Part shown: positions 9,238 to 18,038 of the stretch, piece after piece
Numbering within the stretch: position 1 is the first letter of the stretch
Layout: each line of letters starts with the position of its first letter
DNA from: Donghicola mangrovi
GTDB taxonomy: Bacteria; Pseudomonadota; Alphaproteobacteria; Rhodobacterales; Rhodobacteraceae
Direction of reading: 5' to 3'
DNA: 64,000 nucleotides
Assembly (NCBI RefSeq): GCF_013377535.1
Contig: NZ_JABCJE010000001.1
Span: 830,293-894,292, forward strand
Notes under the pieces: model-generated
Told to the model about the DNA's origin: nothing
The model's database searches: none
What the model saw: the letters and a program-made list of their open reading frames with translations, nothing else
Made by a program: the position numbers and the translations under genes

Positions 9238-9246
9238 GAGTGGATA

Positions 9247-10542
9247 TTAGTAGTTCGATTTGATCTGAACGCAGGTCTTGGTCTCGGTGTTGTACATACC
9301 GCAGTCCAGGTTTTTCCAATCCGATTCCAGAACCGCCGAAGCAGGCAGGAAGTCGGTCCATGCGTCGCCGGGAACCGGCTCGGTCTGGCTGATGATGTCG
9401 AACTGGCCGTCTGCGCGGATTTCACCGATCAGAACGGGCTTCGACAGGTGGTGGTTGGTGCCCATGACAGCGGTGCCGCCGGTCAGGTTCGGGAACTCTT
9501 GGCCCCACATATGCTCGCGCACTGCGTCAACATCGGTGGTGCCTGCTTCGGTCACTGCGTTCACCCACATGTTGAAGCCGATGTAGTGGGCTTCCATCGG
9601 GTCGTTGGTCACGCGCTTGTCGTCGCCGATGTAGGCGTGCCACTGCTTGATGAACTCTGCGTTGGCAGGGGTGTCAGCCGACATGAAGTAGTTCCACGCC
9701 GCCAGGTGACCAACGAGGTTCGAGGTGTCCAGACCCGACAGCTCTTCTTCGCCGACCGAGAACGCAACGACGGGGATGTCGTCAGCCGAAACGCCAGCCG
9801 CTGCCAGTTCTTTGTAGAAGCCGATGTTTGCGTCGCCGTTGATGGTCGAGATCACGCCAACCTGCTTGCCGTCTGCACCCAGTGCAACAACGTCAGCCAC
9901 GATCTTGGACCAGTCCGAGTGACCAAAGGGGGTGTAGTTCACAAAGATGTCCTCGGCGGCGATGCCTTTGGACTTCAGGTAGGATTCCAGAATGTTGTTG
10001 GTGGTGCGGGGGTAAACGTAGTCGGTCCCCAGCAGGGCGAACTTCTCGACACCCAGTTCGTCCAGGAAGTAGTCAACCGCAGGGATCGCCTGCTGGTTCG
10101 GAGCAGCACCGGTGTAGAACACGTTCTTCGACGATTCTTCGCCTTCGTACTGGACGGGGTAGAACAGCAGGCCGTTCAGCTCTTCGATCACGGGCAGAAC
10201 CGACTTACGCGACACCGAGGTCCAGTTGCCGAAGATGACGTCTACGTTGTGGACGGTCAGCAGCTCGCGTGCTTTTTCTGCGAACAGCGGCCAGTCGGAC
10301 GCGGGGTCAACGACAACGGCTTCCAGTTCGCAGCCCAGCAGGCCGCCTTTTTCGTTCTGGGTTTTCACCAGCATTTCCATGGTGTCTTTCAGAGTGGTCT
10401 CCGAGATAGCCATGGTGCCCGACAGCGAGTGCAGGACGCCAACCTTGATGGGGCCGTCCTTGGGGCAGTCCGCCGCGAACGCGGGCGAAGCGACAGTGGT
10501 TGCCAGAAGAGCGATGCGCAGGGCGGATTTGACGTTCATCAT
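9247..10542 (-). CDS. urtA: Urea ABC transporter, substrate-binding protein UrtA
   Basis: Periplasmic type-I binding protein that captures urea for UrtBCDE. It has 431 residues with a signal peptide (ALRIALLATTVASPAFA, cleaved before ADC). The mature start IKVGVLHSLSGTMAISE and the internal FGNWTSVSRKSVLPV match UrtA rather than LivJ/LivK. Two adjacent ATG codons lie at 10542 and 10539. AGGAG is 8 nt before the first, so I keep it. It is the first gene of the leftward operon and diverges from ureD over a 284-bp region with two inverted repeats, consistent with nitrogen-linked control of both arms. Confidence 0.97.
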   Translation of the reverse strand: MMNVKSALRIALLATTVASPAFAADCPKDGPIKVGVLHSLSGTMAISETTLKDTMEMLVKTQNEKGGLLGCELEAVVVDPASDWPLFAEKARELLTVHNVDVIFGNWTSVSRKSVLPVIEELNGLLFYPVQYEGEESSKNVFYTGAAPNQQAIPAVDYFLDELGVEKFALLGTDYVYPRTTNNILESYLKSKGIAAEDIFVNYTPFGHSDWSKIVADVVALGADGKQVGVISTINGDANIGFYKELAAAGVSADDIPVVAFSVGEEELSGLDTSNLVGHLAAWNYFMSADTPANAEFIKQWHAYIGDDKRVTNDPMEAHYIGFNMWVNAVTEAGTTDVDAVREHMWGQEFPNLTGGTAVMGTNHHLSKPVLIGEIRADGQFDIISQTEPVPGDAWTDFLPASAVLESDWKNLDCGMYNTETKTCVQIKSNY

Positions 10543-10610
10543 ACCATTTTCTCCTGCAGAGCACGGCGTGTCGGCCTTGTTTACTGTGGCCGGTTCCCTT
10601 AGCGATGCCC

Positions 10611-10626
10611 TGCAACTGTTGTTGCA
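10611..10626. promoter_or_regulatory. Inverted repeat TGCAAC-N4-GTTGCA upstream of urtA
   Basis: A perfect 6-bp dyad 69 bp before the urtA start. It resembles half-sites bound by NtrC (TGCACC...GGTGCA), but the spacer is one base short and two positions differ. I found no convincing -24/-12 sigma-54 element beside it, so the regulator is open. Confidence 0.35.
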
Positions 10627-10776
10627 CTAAGTGTGGCGGTCGGTTGATTGCAGTCGTTGGCCGCCACACACCCTGTGAGGATGTCCCCACCTGTTGGTGA
10701 CGGAATTGGTTGCCCCTTGGTCGCTCAAAGGAAAGTGTTCGCTCTCGATCTCGTGACCTGCTGCATGAATATGATG

Positions 10777-10814
10777 AATTATTGTGCGAAAGTTTGAATG
10801 TTCGCCCAATAATT
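10777..10814. promoter_or_regulatory. 38-bp imperfect palindrome just before ureD
   Basis: Left arm AATTATTGTGCGAA (10777-10790) and right arm TTCGCCCAATAATT (10801-10814) are inverted copies with one mismatch, around a 10-nt loop. It ends 12 bp before the ureD ATG, in an AT-rich patch. It may be an operator or a 5'-leader hairpin controlling ureD translation. Confidence 0.6.
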
Positions 10815-10826
10815 GAACTGAAATGA

Positions 10827-11744
10827 TTGGGCCGATGCCGATTTGACGTGCAAATCTGGCAACCCACCCGTCAAACTGCCTATCCAGAGAGCAAGTTGTT
10901 TTTAACGGTGGGCCCCGACATTACCTGTCTAGATCACATATCGACCAAGCAGCCGCGATCGCATGGGACATTGCTGATTACTTCCAAAACCTTGGGGGAC
11001 GGGCGATGTGGGCTGGGCGTGCTGCGTCAGCAGGGATCGGCCAAGTTCCTGTCCGTCTCGCGCCGTGATGCGGTCGAGGGTGTGGTGATCAACACCTCTG
11101 GCGGGATCACCGGCGGCGACACCCTGCGAATCGAGGGCCAAGCGGGCGAGGGCGCTGTTTTACGCCTGACCACGCAGGCGGCCGAACGCATCTACAGCAG
11201 CAATGATCAAAGCTCCGGCACCGTTTCGACCCACCTGACTGCGGCCCCAAACGCGCGATTGGACTGGCTGCCCCAAGAGACCATCCTGTTCGACAACGCC
11301 TACCTGCGCCGCAGCCTTGAGGCGTCGATCACCAGCACCAGCCGCTTTCTAATGGTCGAGCCGGTGATCTTTGGCCGACTGGCGATGGGCGAAACCGTGC
11401 GTCAGGGGCAATTGTCAGATCGGATTACCATTCGCCGCGATGGGCGCATTTTGTTTCGTGATGCAACTATGTTGCGCGGAGACATCAGTGCCCAACTTGA
11501 TCGCCCCGGAGTAGGGAACCGTGCCCGCGCGATGGCGTTCGTGCTGTACGCTTCCCCAGATGCCGAGGCTTATCTTGACCGGATTCGTACCCTTTTGCCC
11601 CCGACTGCCGGAGCATCGCTTGTCACGACTGGTGCGCTTGTGATGCGGTTTCTTGCCCCCGACGGATTTGGCCTGCGTCAGGCCCTGTTGCCCGTTCTGG
11701 ATTTGCTGACGGGCAACGACCTTCCACGTTCATGGAGACTATAG
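10827..11744 (+). CDS. ureD: Urease accessory protein UreD
   Basis: Scaffold that binds apo-urease and receives nickel from UreG through UreF. The body matches Ure[16 protein letters not shown] followed by TTQAAERIY and [12 protein letters not shown]. It is about 305 residues if the ATG at 10827 is used. The first ~45 residues look unlike UreD and that ATG lacks a good ribosome site, so translation may start at an internal TTG or GTG near 10888-10909. It is the first gene of the rightward urease operon. The stop is 1 bp before ureA, whose ribosome site (GGAG) lies inside ureD. Confidence 0.9.
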   Translation: MGRCRFDVQIWQPTRQTAYPESKLFLTVGPDITCLDHISTKQPRSHGTLLITSKTLGDGRCGLGVLRQQGSAKFLSVSRRDAVEGVVINTSGGITGGDTLRIEGQAGEGAVLRLTTQAAERIYSSNDQSSGTVSTHLTAAPNARLDWLPQETILFDNAYLRRSLEASITSTSRFLMVEPVIFGRLAMGETVRQGQLSDRITIRRDGRILFRDATMLRGDISAQLDRPGVGNRARAMAFVLYASPDAEAYLDRIRTLLPPTAGASLVTTGALVMRFLAPDGFGLRQALLPVLDLLTGNDLPRSWRL

Positions 11745-11745
11745 A

Positions 11746-12048
11746 ATGAACCTCACGCCTCGCGAAAAAGACAAGCTGCTGGTGGCAATGGCCGCCGAGG
11801 TCGCGCGCAAGCGTCTGGCCCGTGGTGTTAAACTGAACCACCCCGAAGCCATCGCCCTGATCACCGACGCCGTGGTCGAAGGCGCGCGCGACGGCCGCTC
11901 GGTCGCCGATCTGATGCAGGCAGGCGCCGAAGTCATCACCCGTGAGCAGTGCATGGAAGGCATCCCCGAGATGATCCACGAAGTGCAAGTCGAGGCGACC
12001 TTCCCCGACGGGACCAAGTTGGTCACCGTTCACAACCCTATTCGCTAA
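11746..12048 (+). CDS. ureA: Urease gamma subunit
   Basis: Structural subunit of urease. The 100-residue length and the sequence [42 protein letters not shown] and [23 protein letters not shown] are fully typical. It is separate from ureB, as in most alphaproteobacteria. GGAG 8 nt upstream decides the start. A short gene for a His-rich peptide follows 40 bp later, before ureB. Confidence 0.98.
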   Translation: MNLTPREKDKLLVAMAAEVARKRLARGVKLNHPEAIALITDAVVEGARDGRSVADLMQAGAEVITREQCMEGIPEMIHEVQVEATFPDGTKLVTVHNPIR

Positions 12049-12088
12049 CCCCTCCTTCCCCTCCCTTCCTGATCAGAGGACATTTGAA

Positions 12089-12253
12089 ATGAAGCACATT
12101 CTCGCCCCCTTGGCCGTTCTTCTGACTGCATCCGCCGCGCAGGCCCATAACGGGCTGCACATGCACCCCCATGGCAGCGAAAGCTGGCTGCCCGTCACTG
12201 TGGCGCTGGCCGTCATGGGTGTGGCCGCTGCAGCATGGAAGGTCAGCAAATGA
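12089..12253 (+). CDS. Small His-rich exported or membrane peptide inside the urease operon (54 aa)
   Basis: The gene is too short for usual cut-offs, and I translated it by hand. Residues 1-19 form a signal-type hydrophobic stretch ([16 protein letters not shown]) with an AQA cleavage site. A histidine cluster follows ([10 protein letters not shown], residues 20-29, four His plus Met), then a second hydrophobic segment ([15 protein letters not shown]) and a basic end (KVSK). GAGGACATTTGAA precedes the ATG. Its stop overlaps the ureB start as ATGA, so it is translated with the operon. The His cluster recalls the N-terminus of HupE/UreJ nickel permeases, but the protein is far too short to be one. 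A periplasmic nickel-binding or membrane accessory role is inference. Confidence 0.75.
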   Translation: MKHILAPLAVLLTASAAQAHNGLHMHPHGSESWLPVTVALAVMGVAAAAWKVSK

Positions 12254-12555
12254 TCCCCGGAGAGATATTCCCCGCAGATGGGGACCTGACCCTGAACGCC
12301 GACCGCGAAGCGATCACCCTGATGGTTGCCAACACCGGCGACCGCCCTGTGCAAGTTGGCAGCCACTACCACTTTGCCGAAACCAACCCCGCGCTGGATT
12401 TCGACCGTGATGCCGCGCGCGGCATGCGTCTGAACATCGCCGCAGGCACCGCCGTGCGGTTCGAGCCCGGCCAGCGCCGCGAAGTGCAGCTGATCCCCGT
12501 GTCTGGCGCCCGCAAAATCTATGGGTTCAACCAGCAAATCATGGGGGATCTGTGA
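12250..12555 (+). CDS. ureB: Urease beta subunit
   Basis: Structural urease subunit, 101 residues beginning [13 protein letters not shown], the usual N-terminus of UreB, with [13 protein letters not shown] and [27 protein letters not shown] in the core. An in-frame ATG at 12235 would add five residues, but the conserved MIPGE start at 12250 overlaps the preceding small gene by ATGA and is preferred. The next gene starts on the last base of its stop codon. Confidence 0.98.
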   Translation: MIPGEIFPADGDLTLNADREAITLMVANTGDRPVQVGSHYHFAETNPALDFDRDAARGMRLNIAAGTAVRFEPGQRREVQLIPVSGARKIYGFNQQIMGDL

Positions 12556-12875
12556 TGCTTGCGCCTTGGGTTGATCCGTTCCGCATGCTGCGGGCCCAGC
12601 TTTACGTCGCCTCGATGGCGATGGAAGCGTCCAGCGTCATTTTCATGCGCGTGATGGGGATGAACGGCCTGTGGTCCGTTCCCAGCACCGAAAACACCCG
12701 CATGGTGACCGAAAAGCAGACCGCCTTTCTGAAGTCCGGCCAAAAGGCGTTCGACGCCGTGATGTCGGGCAAGCCCCTTGATGCTGTGGTCATGGCCGCT
12801 GCCAAGCCCCTGCGCAGCAAGACCTCTGCCAACCAAAAACGTCTGACCCGCCTCGGACCCCGCCGGACTTTCTAG
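12555..12875 (+). CDS. Small helical protein of unknown function between ureB and ureC (106 aa)
   Basis: The start ATG shares one base with the ureB stop. The protein is Met- and Ala-rich and predicted helical, without a signal peptide (RAQLYVASMAMEASSVIFMRVMGM). It then has ENTRMVTEKQTAFLKSGQKAFDAVMSGK and a strongly basic tail (LRSKTSANQKRL...RR). Related small proteins in roseobacters are often labelled antifreeze or phasin-like, a composition-based name with no functional support that I know of. Its tight linkage inside the urease structural genes suggests a role in urease expression or assembly, which is inferred only from context. Confidence 0.8.
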   Translation: MLAPWVDPFRMLRAQLYVASMAMEASSVIFMRVMGMNGLWSVPSTENTRMVTEKQTAFLKSGQKAFDAVMSGKPLDAVVMAAAKPLRSKTSANQKRLTRLGPRRTF

Positions 12876-12884
12876 GAGTTACCC

Positions 12885-14609
12885 ATGCCCGCAAAAATCA
12901 AACGCTCCGATTACGCAGCGATGTATGGTCCGACCACCGGCGACCGTTTGCGTCTGGCGGACACCGACCTGATCATCGAGGTCGAGCGCGATCTGACCAA
13001 CGAGGCCGCCGGTGTCTACGGCGAAGAGGTCAAATTCGGTGGCGGTAAGGTCATCCGCGACGGGATGGGCCAAGCCCAGACCACCCGCGCCGAAGGGGCC
13101 GTCGATACCGTGATCACCAACGCGCTGATCGTGGACTGGACCGGCATCTACAAGGCCGACGTCGGTCTGCGCGACGGCCGCATCCACAAGATCGGCAAGG
13201 CGGGCAACCCCGACACCCAGCCCGGCGTAAACATCGTCGTCGGGCCGGGCACCGAAGCCATCGCAGGCGAAGGCCGCATCCTGACCGCTGGCGGGTTCGA
13301 CAGCCACATCCACTACATTTGCCCCCAGCAGATCGAGGACGCGCTGCACTCTGGCCTGACCACCATGCTTGGCGGCGGCACGGGTCCCGCGCACGGCACG
13401 CTGGCAACCACCTGTACCCCCGGCCCTTGGCACATTGGCCGGATGCTGCAATCGGCGGATGCGTTCCCGATGAACCTTGCCTTTGCGGGCAAGGGCAACG
13501 CCTCGCTCCCCGCAGCATTGGAAGAGCAGATCAAGGCGGGCGCTTGCGCGCTGAAACTGCACGAAGACTGGGGCACCACCCCCGGCGCGATCGACTGCTG
13601 CCTTGGCGTGGCGGACGCGATGGACGTTCAGGTCATGATCCACACGGACACCCTGAACGAATCCGGCTTCGTCGAGCACACCGTCAAAGCCATGAAAGGC
13701 CGAACCATCCACGCCTTCCACACCGAAGGCGCGGGCGGCGGTCACGCCCCTGACATCATCAAAATCTGCGGCGAAGAGCACGTGCTGCCCTCGTCTACCA
13801 ACCCGACCCGCCCCTTCACCGTGAACACGCTCGAGGAACACCTCGACATGCTCATGGTCTGTCACCACCTTGATAAGTCGATCCCCGAAGACATCGCCTT
13901 TGCCGAAAGCCGGATCCGCCGCGAAACCATCGCCGCCGAGGATATCCTGCACGACATGGGCGCGTTCTCGATCATCGCGTCCGACAGTCAGGCCATGGGC
14001 CGCGTCGGCGAAGTGCTGATCCGCACATGGCAAACCGCCGACAAGATGAAGAAGCAGCGCGGTCGTCTGCCCGAGGAAACCGGCGACAACGACAACTTCC
14101 GCGTCCGCCGCTATATCGCCAAGTACACCATCAACCCGGCGATTGCCCACGGCATCAGTCACCAGATTGGCAGCATCGAAGAAGGCAAGCGCGCCGACCT
14201 CGTGCTGTGGAACCCCGCGTTCTTTGGCGTAAAGCCCGAGATGGTTTTGATCGGTGGCAGCATCGCGATGGCCCAGATGGGCGATCCCAACGCCTCGATC
14301 CCGACGCCGCAGCCGGTCTATTCGCGCCCGATGTTCGGGGCCTATGGCCGTGCGGTCGAAAACTCTGCCGTGATCTTCGTGTCCGAGGCCGCGCAGGCGG
14401 ACGACATCGGCAAGAAGTTGGGGATCTTCAAGCAGACCGTCGCGGTGCAAAACACCCGCGGCATCGGCAAAAGCGATCTGAAGCTGAACACCGCCCTGCC
14501 CAAGGTCGAGGTGAACCCCGAAACCTACGAAGTCCGCGCGGACGGCGAACTGCTAACCTGTCAGCCCGCCGAAACCCTGCCGATGGCCCAACGTTACTTC
14601 CTGTTCTAA
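12885..14609 (+). CDS. ureC: Urease alpha (catalytic) subunit
   Basis: Hydrolyses urea to ammonia and carbamate with a dinuclear nickel centre. It has 574 residues. The metal ligands are visible: HIH at about 140-142, the Lys to be carbamylated in LKLHEDWG (about residue 224), then [11 protein letters not shown] and [15 protein letters not shown]. The mobile flap [13 protein letters not shown] with its Cys/His pair is intact. GGAG 8 nt upstream sets the start. Nothing suggests inactivation. Confidence 0.98.
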   Translation: MPAKIKRSDYAAMYGPTTGDRLRLADTDLIIEVERDLTNEAAGVYGEEVKFGGGKVIRDGMGQAQTTRAEGAVDTVITNALIVDWTGIYKADVGLRDGRIHKIGKAGNPDTQPGVNIVVGPGTEAIAGEGRILTAGGFDSHIHYICPQQIEDALHSGLTTMLGGGTGPAHGTLATTCTPGPWHIGRMLQSADAFPMNLAFAGKGNASLPAALEEQIKAGACALKLHEDWGTTPGAIDCCLGVADAMDVQVMIHTDTLNESGFVEHTVKAMKGRTIHAFHTEGAGGGHAPDIIKICGEEHVLPSSTNPTRPFTVNTLEEHLDMLMVCHHLDKSIPEDIAFAESRIRRETIAAEDILHDMGAFSIIASDSQAMGRVGEVLIRTWQTADKMKKQRGRLPEETGDNDNFRVRRYIAKYTINPAIAHGISHQIGSIEEGKRADLVLWNPAFFGVKPEMVLIGGSIAMAQMGDPNASIPTPQPVYSRPMFGAYGRAVENSAVIFVSEAAQADDIGKKLGIFKQTVAVQNTRGIGKSDLKLNTALPKVEVNPETYEVRADGELLTCQPAETLPMAQRYFLF

Positions 14610-14613
14610 GATC

Positions 14614-15054
14614 ATGATCGTCGCAAACCACTACCATAACCACACCCACGGCACCCCCGCGGCCCGCATTTCCCTGACCTACGAGGCCCGCTTCCTGCGC
14701 CGCCGCGTGCTGGTCACGGATGATGGTCTCGAGTTCCTGCTGGACCTCGAACAGACCACCTCTCTGGATCACGGCGGCGCCCTGATCCTCGAGGATGGTC
14801 GCGAGATCGAGGTGATCGCTGCCCCCGAAACCCTACTGCAGGTGCGCGGGGACCATCTGGTGCGGCTAGCTTGGCACATCGGCAACCGCCACACGCCCTG
14901 CCAGATCGAAGAGGATCGCTTGCTGATCCAGCCCGATCACGTGATCCGCGATATGCTGGGGAAACTGGGGGCCGATGTGGCCGAAGTCACCGAACCCTTT
15001 ACCCCCGAAGGCGGGGCCTATGGACACGGGCGCACCCATTCCCATGCGCACTGA
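14614..15054 (+). CDS. ureE: Urease accessory protein UreE (nickel metallochaperone)
   Basis: Delivers nickel to the UreDFG complex. The 146-residue protein has histidines at both ends: NHYHNHTHG right after the start and HGRTHSHAH at the C-terminus, both likely nickel-binding. The central LLQVRGDHLVRLAWHIGNRHTPCQIEEDRLLIQPDHVIRDML region is the conserved metal-binding dimer domain. The N-terminal His cluster is unusual, since the classic His tail is C-terminal only. It starts 4 bp after ureC, and its end overlaps the start of ureF. Confidence 0.95.
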   Translation: MIVANHYHNHTHGTPAARISLTYEARFLRRRVLVTDDGLEFLLDLEQTTSLDHGGALILEDGREIEVIAAPETLLQVRGDHLVRLAWHIGNRHTPCQIEEDRLLIQPDHVIRDMLGKLGADVAEVTEPFTPEGGAYGHGRTHSHAH

Positions 15055-15673
15055 CGCCACGATCCTGCTGGCCCAATGGCTGTCGCCCGCCTTTCCGGTG
15101 GGCGCGTTCGCCTATTCCAGCGGACTCGAGGCAGCTGTAGCGGGAGGGCTGATCGTCGACGAATTACAGGACTGGCTGGCGGATTTTCTGGTCCACGGCA
15201 CGGGGCGGTCGGACGCGATCCTGATCCGCGCCTCTGCCGAAACCGATGATCCCGCCGAGGTGGATGAAACCGCCCGCGCCTTTTGCGCCAGCCGCGAACG
15301 GTTGCTAGAAACCGAATCCATCGGCCGCGCGTTCTGCCTGCAACTGGCGAATGTCTGGGATTTGCCGGTGGCGAACCTGACCTATCCGGTCGCCTTAGGG
15401 CAGGGGCTGCGAGCGTTGGACCTGCCGGTTGATCTGGCGATCCAGATGTACCTGCATGCCTATGTCTCCAACATGATCGCTGCGGCGCAACGCCTGATGC
15501 CCTTGGGTCACACGAACGGCCAGCGCATTCTGACGGCCCTGACCCCGCTCTGCGCCGAAGTGGCCGAAGACACCAAGGGGCTGGGGTGCGATGACATCAC
15601 CAGCCAATGCTTTGCCGCTGACATCGCGGCCATGCAGCACGAAGTACTAAGTCCAAGGATTTTCCGAACATGA
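15020..15673 (+). CDS. ureF: Urease accessory protein UreF
   Basis: All-helical protein that links UreD and UreG and gates nickel transfer. It is recognised by [24 protein letters not shown] and [29 protein letters not shown]. Two starts are possible: ATG 15020 (AAGG-containing upstream) and ATG 15044 (weak site). Both overlap the end of ureE. I use 15020 (217 residues), but the homology begins only after 15044. The stop overlaps the ureG start as ATGA. Confidence 0.93.
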   Translation: MDTGAPIPMRTDATILLAQWLSPAFPVGAFAYSSGLEAAVAGGLIVDELQDWLADFLVHGTGRSDAILIRASAETDDPAEVDETARAFCASRERLLETESIGRAFCLQLANVWDLPVANLTYPVALGQGLRALDLPVDLAIQMYLHAYVSNMIAAAQRLMPLGHTNGQRILTALTPLCAEVAEDTKGLGCDDITSQCFAADIAAMQHEVLSPRIFRT

Positions 15674-16281
15674 GCAAACGGAATGGCCCCCTGCGGGTCG
15701 GGATCGGTGGTCCTGTCGGCGCTGGCAAGACCAGCCTGACCGCCGCCCTGTCCAAGCGCCTGAAAGACACGCATTCGATCGGTGTCATTACCAACGACAT
15801 CTACACCCAAGAGGATGCCGAGGCCCTGATGCGCATGCAGATCCTGCCGCAGGACCGCATCATCGGTGTGGAGACCGGTGGTTGTCCGCACACGGCGATC
15901 CGCGAGGATGCTTCGATCAACCTTGCCGCCGTGGCGGAGATGCAGGAACGCCATCCCGATGTGGAAATCGTACTGATCGAGAGCGGCGGGGATAACCTGT
16001 CGGCGACCTTCAGCCCCGAGCTGGCGGACGTGACCATCTATGTGATCGACGTTGCCGCGGGCGAAGAAATCCCGCGCAAAGGTGGCCCCGCCATCACGCG
16101 CTCGGACATTCTGGTGATCAACAAGACCGATCTGGCACCCTATGTCGGCGCCTCGCTCGAGGTGATGGATCGCGATGCCACCCGTGTGCGCGCTGGCCGC
16201 CCCTTTGTCTTTACCGCGATCCGTCAGGATCAAGGGGTCGAGCAGGTGGTCGAACTGCTGTCGCAAATCGGCGGCTTCTGA
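15670..16281 (+). CDS. ureG: Urease accessory GTPase UreG
   Basis: GTP-dependent SIMIBI-class protein that carries nickel into urease. It has 203 residues, with P-loop GGPVGAGKT (13-21), the nickel-binding Cys-Pro-His at 72-74 in [13 protein letters not shown], and the [10 protein letters not shown] guanine-specificity motif. It is the last gene of the urease operon, followed by a terminator shared with rpsO. Confidence 0.97.
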   Translation: MSKRNGPLRVGIGGPVGAGKTSLTAALSKRLKDTHSIGVITNDIYTQEDAEALMRMQILPQDRIIGVETGGCPHTAIREDASINLAAVAEMQERHPDVEIVLIESGGDNLSATFSPELADVTIYVIDVAAGEEIPRKGGPAITRSDILVINKTDLAPYVGASLEVMDRDATRVRAGRPFVFTAIRQDQGVEQVVELLSQIGGF

Positions 16282-16292
16282 CACCTGAAACG

Positions 16293-16322
16293 AAAAAGGG
16301 CCGCCCGAAAGGCGACCCTTTT
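16293..16322. terminator. Bidirectional terminator between ureG and rpsO
   Basis: The stem AAAAGGG-C-CGCC / GGCG-A-CCCTTTT has one C-A mismatch and a CGAAA loop, with A and T tracts on either side. It lies between convergent genes. Confidence 0.82.
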
Positions 16323-16344
16323 AGAAACCTGTACAGGTCCCTGA

Positions 16345-16614
16345 TTAGCGGCGGATGCCCAGACGCTGGATCAGGTTGGTGTAACGAGCTTCTTCTTTGC
16401 CCTTCAGGTAGTCCAGCAGCTTACGGCGCTGAGCAACCAGCTTCAGAAGGCCACGACGCGAGTGGTTGTCCTTCTTGTGGGTTTTGAAGTGCTCGGTCAG
16501 GGTGTTGATACGCGAGGTCAGGATCGCAACCTGAACTTCGGGCGAACCGGTGTCGCCTTCTTTGGTTGCGAATTCTTTGAGAACGCGTGCTTTTTCTTCA
16601 ACAGTGATCGACAT
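16345..16614 (-). CDS. rpsO: 30S ribosomal protein S15
   Basis: Binds 16S rRNA in the central domain of the small subunit. It has 89 residues, the family length, with [37 protein letters not shown] and [18 protein letters not shown] lies 7 nt before the start. It sits apart from pnp, which normally follows it directly; the urea island occupies the gap. Confidence 0.98.
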   Translation of the reverse strand: MSITVEEKARVLKEFATKEGDTGSPEVQVAILTSRINTLTEHFKTHKKDNHSRRGLLKLVAQRRKLLDYLKGKEEARYTNLIQRLGIRR

Positions 16615-16740
16615 CGGGGTCTCCTGTCTATCTAAGGGTTATGGCACAGGCCGGGATGTCGTCCAGCGAGGCCCTTGGAGAAATCCGCGATTGCGGATGC
16701 GCGCTGTTACGTGATTCTGTCAGAAAAATAAAGCCTCTTG

Positions 16741-17688
16741 TCAGGCAAAGGCCTGAATTCCGATGCTTGCAGCCTCTCGTGCGCCAAGCAGGACGATATC
16801 GTCAAGGTTCACGTCATCCCCATCGATCCGCGCCACGATCTGCCCGTCAACACGCAGGTTCAGCAGGCCGTCGTCGTCGCGGTCGTCATCTAGGGTCAGT
16901 TCGGGCTCTCCGTCCTGAGTGCTGTCGTCATAGAGGACAAAGACGTCGTCCTGATCGGGATCGTAATCCTGAATGATCGCGGGCTCGGTCGAGGGATCGA
17001 TCTCGGGGGACAGCATCAGGGCATAGGTGTCCTCGCCTTCGCCCCCATGGAAATAGTCGCCCATCGCGCCGATCAGGGTGTCATCCCCAAGGCCACCGTT
17101 CAGGAAATCGGTATCGTCGTCCTGATCGACGATCAGGTCATTGCCTTGGCCGCCAAACAGGGCATCACTGCCCGCGCCACCGGACACAAGGTCATCGCCA
17201 AGGCCGCCACACAGGCTGTCATCGCCATCATCCCCGTACAGCCAGTCGTCATCGGGGCCACCGACCAGATCGTCGTCCCCTTCGCCGCCGTACAGAGTGT
17301 CAGAGCCCGCCATCCCCGCCATGTCGTCACAATCGGCACCACCGGTCAGGGTGTCCTGCCCATAGCCGCCATCCAGCGTATCCGCGCCGCTGCCACCATA
17401 GAGCAGGTCATTTCCCGTCTCGCCGGTCAGGCTGTCATCGCCAGCACCGCCGCTCAGGTCATCATCGCCGCTGCCACCGGCCAACTGGTCGGACGCGTCA
17501 TCCCCGGTCAGGATGTCGTCCCCTTCGTCCCCTTGCAGGATGTCCCCCGTTGGGGAGGCTTCGTTCAGGGTGTCTTCGGCGTCTTCTTCGGGTTCGGCGT
17601 CGGTTTCGGTATCTACCTGATCCGCGCCGGGGAATACTGTGAACGCCCCGACCATCAGGGCGCTAAACAAGCTGGCCAGCATCAACAT
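16741..17688 (-). CDS. RTX-like calcium-binding repeat protein, N-terminally anchored or exported
   Basis: Extremely acidic 315-residue protein. A short hydrophobic N-terminus (LMLASLFSALMVGAFTVF) is followed by an Asp/Glu-rich linker. About 17 nonapeptide units of the GGxGxDxLx type (roughly residues 52-230) come next, which fold into a calcium-binding beta-roll in known RTX proteins. The C-terminal part (ILQDYDPDQDD-like, DGEPELTLDDD) resembles the post-repeat region. No enzymatic domain is present. AAGGAGG 6 nt upstream fixes the start. The N-terminal hydrophobic segment suggests anchoring or Sec export rather than type I secretion. Confidence 0.85.
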   Translation of the reverse strand: MLMLASLFSALMVGAFTVFPGADQVDTETDAEPEEDAEDTLNEASPTGDILQGDEGDDILTGDDASDQLAGGSGDDDLSGGAGDDSLTGETGNDLLYGGSGADTLDGGYGQDTLTGGADCDDMAGMAGSDTLYGGEGDDDLVGGPDDDWLYGDDGDDSLCGGLGDDLVSGGAGSDALFGGQGNDLIVDQDDDTDFLNGGLGDDTLIGAMGDYFHGGEGEDTYALMLSPEIDPSTEPAIIQDYDPDQDDVFVLYDDSTQDGEPELTLDDDRDDDGLLNLRVDGQIVARIDGDDVNLDDIVLLGAREAASIGIQAFA

Positions 17689-17765
17689 TTTCGGCCTCCT
17701 TCACAACAACCGTGTCGAAAGTAAGGCTGAACTCTCTGAAATCGCAGCGTATTCTGGAAAAGGGG

Positions 17766-18038
17766 TTAACGCTCGGTGTCGGGAAGCTCGTGCATAATCT
17801 CGCGGGCGATCTGAGCTGCGTAGTCCCCGATCAGGGGCACAAATTCGATTTTCGACAGCCAAAACCCTACGAACGAAACAAGAATCGTCGCGCCAAGCAC
17901 CGAGCCAAGCCCAAAGGAAATCCCGCGCAGCAGCTGGAACAGCATCATTTTATGGTAACTGTCGTGGGCGCGCAGGAACTTGTGATTGTTCAGTTTGGCG
18001 ATCTCGGCGGTCAGTTTCTGGATGTCAGAATCACTCAT
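17766..18038 (-). CDS. DUF5665 family small membrane protein
   Basis: A 90-residue protein matching the DUF5665 pattern: LNNHKFLRAHDSYHKMMLFQLLRGISFGLGSVLGATILVS, then IEFVPLIGDYAAQIA. A cytoplasmic helix precedes one or two membrane spans (about residues 38-62). No function is known to me. Its start overlaps the end of the upstream DUF1643 gene by 8 bp, so the two form a translationally coupled pair. Confidence 0.85.
   Translation of the reverse strand: MSDSDIQKLTAEIAKLNNHKFLRAHDSYHKMMLFQLLRGISFGLGSVLGATILVSFVGFWLSKIEFVPLIGDYAAQIAREIMHELPDTER

Noticed and set aside
10543..10660. Possible sigma-54 (-24/-12) promoter for urtA
   Set aside because: I looked for GG-N10-GC on the minus strand and found no acceptable match near the urtA start.
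12879..14450. A 523-codon minus-strand frame antisense to ureC
   Set aside because: Typical shadow frame of a strongly biased gene; UreC motifs are complete on the plus strand.
16741..17688. Repeats in the RTX gene considered as a CRISPR-like or satellite array
   Set aside because: The periodicity is 27 bp, in frame, and encodes the calcium-binding nonapeptide; no unique spacers are present.
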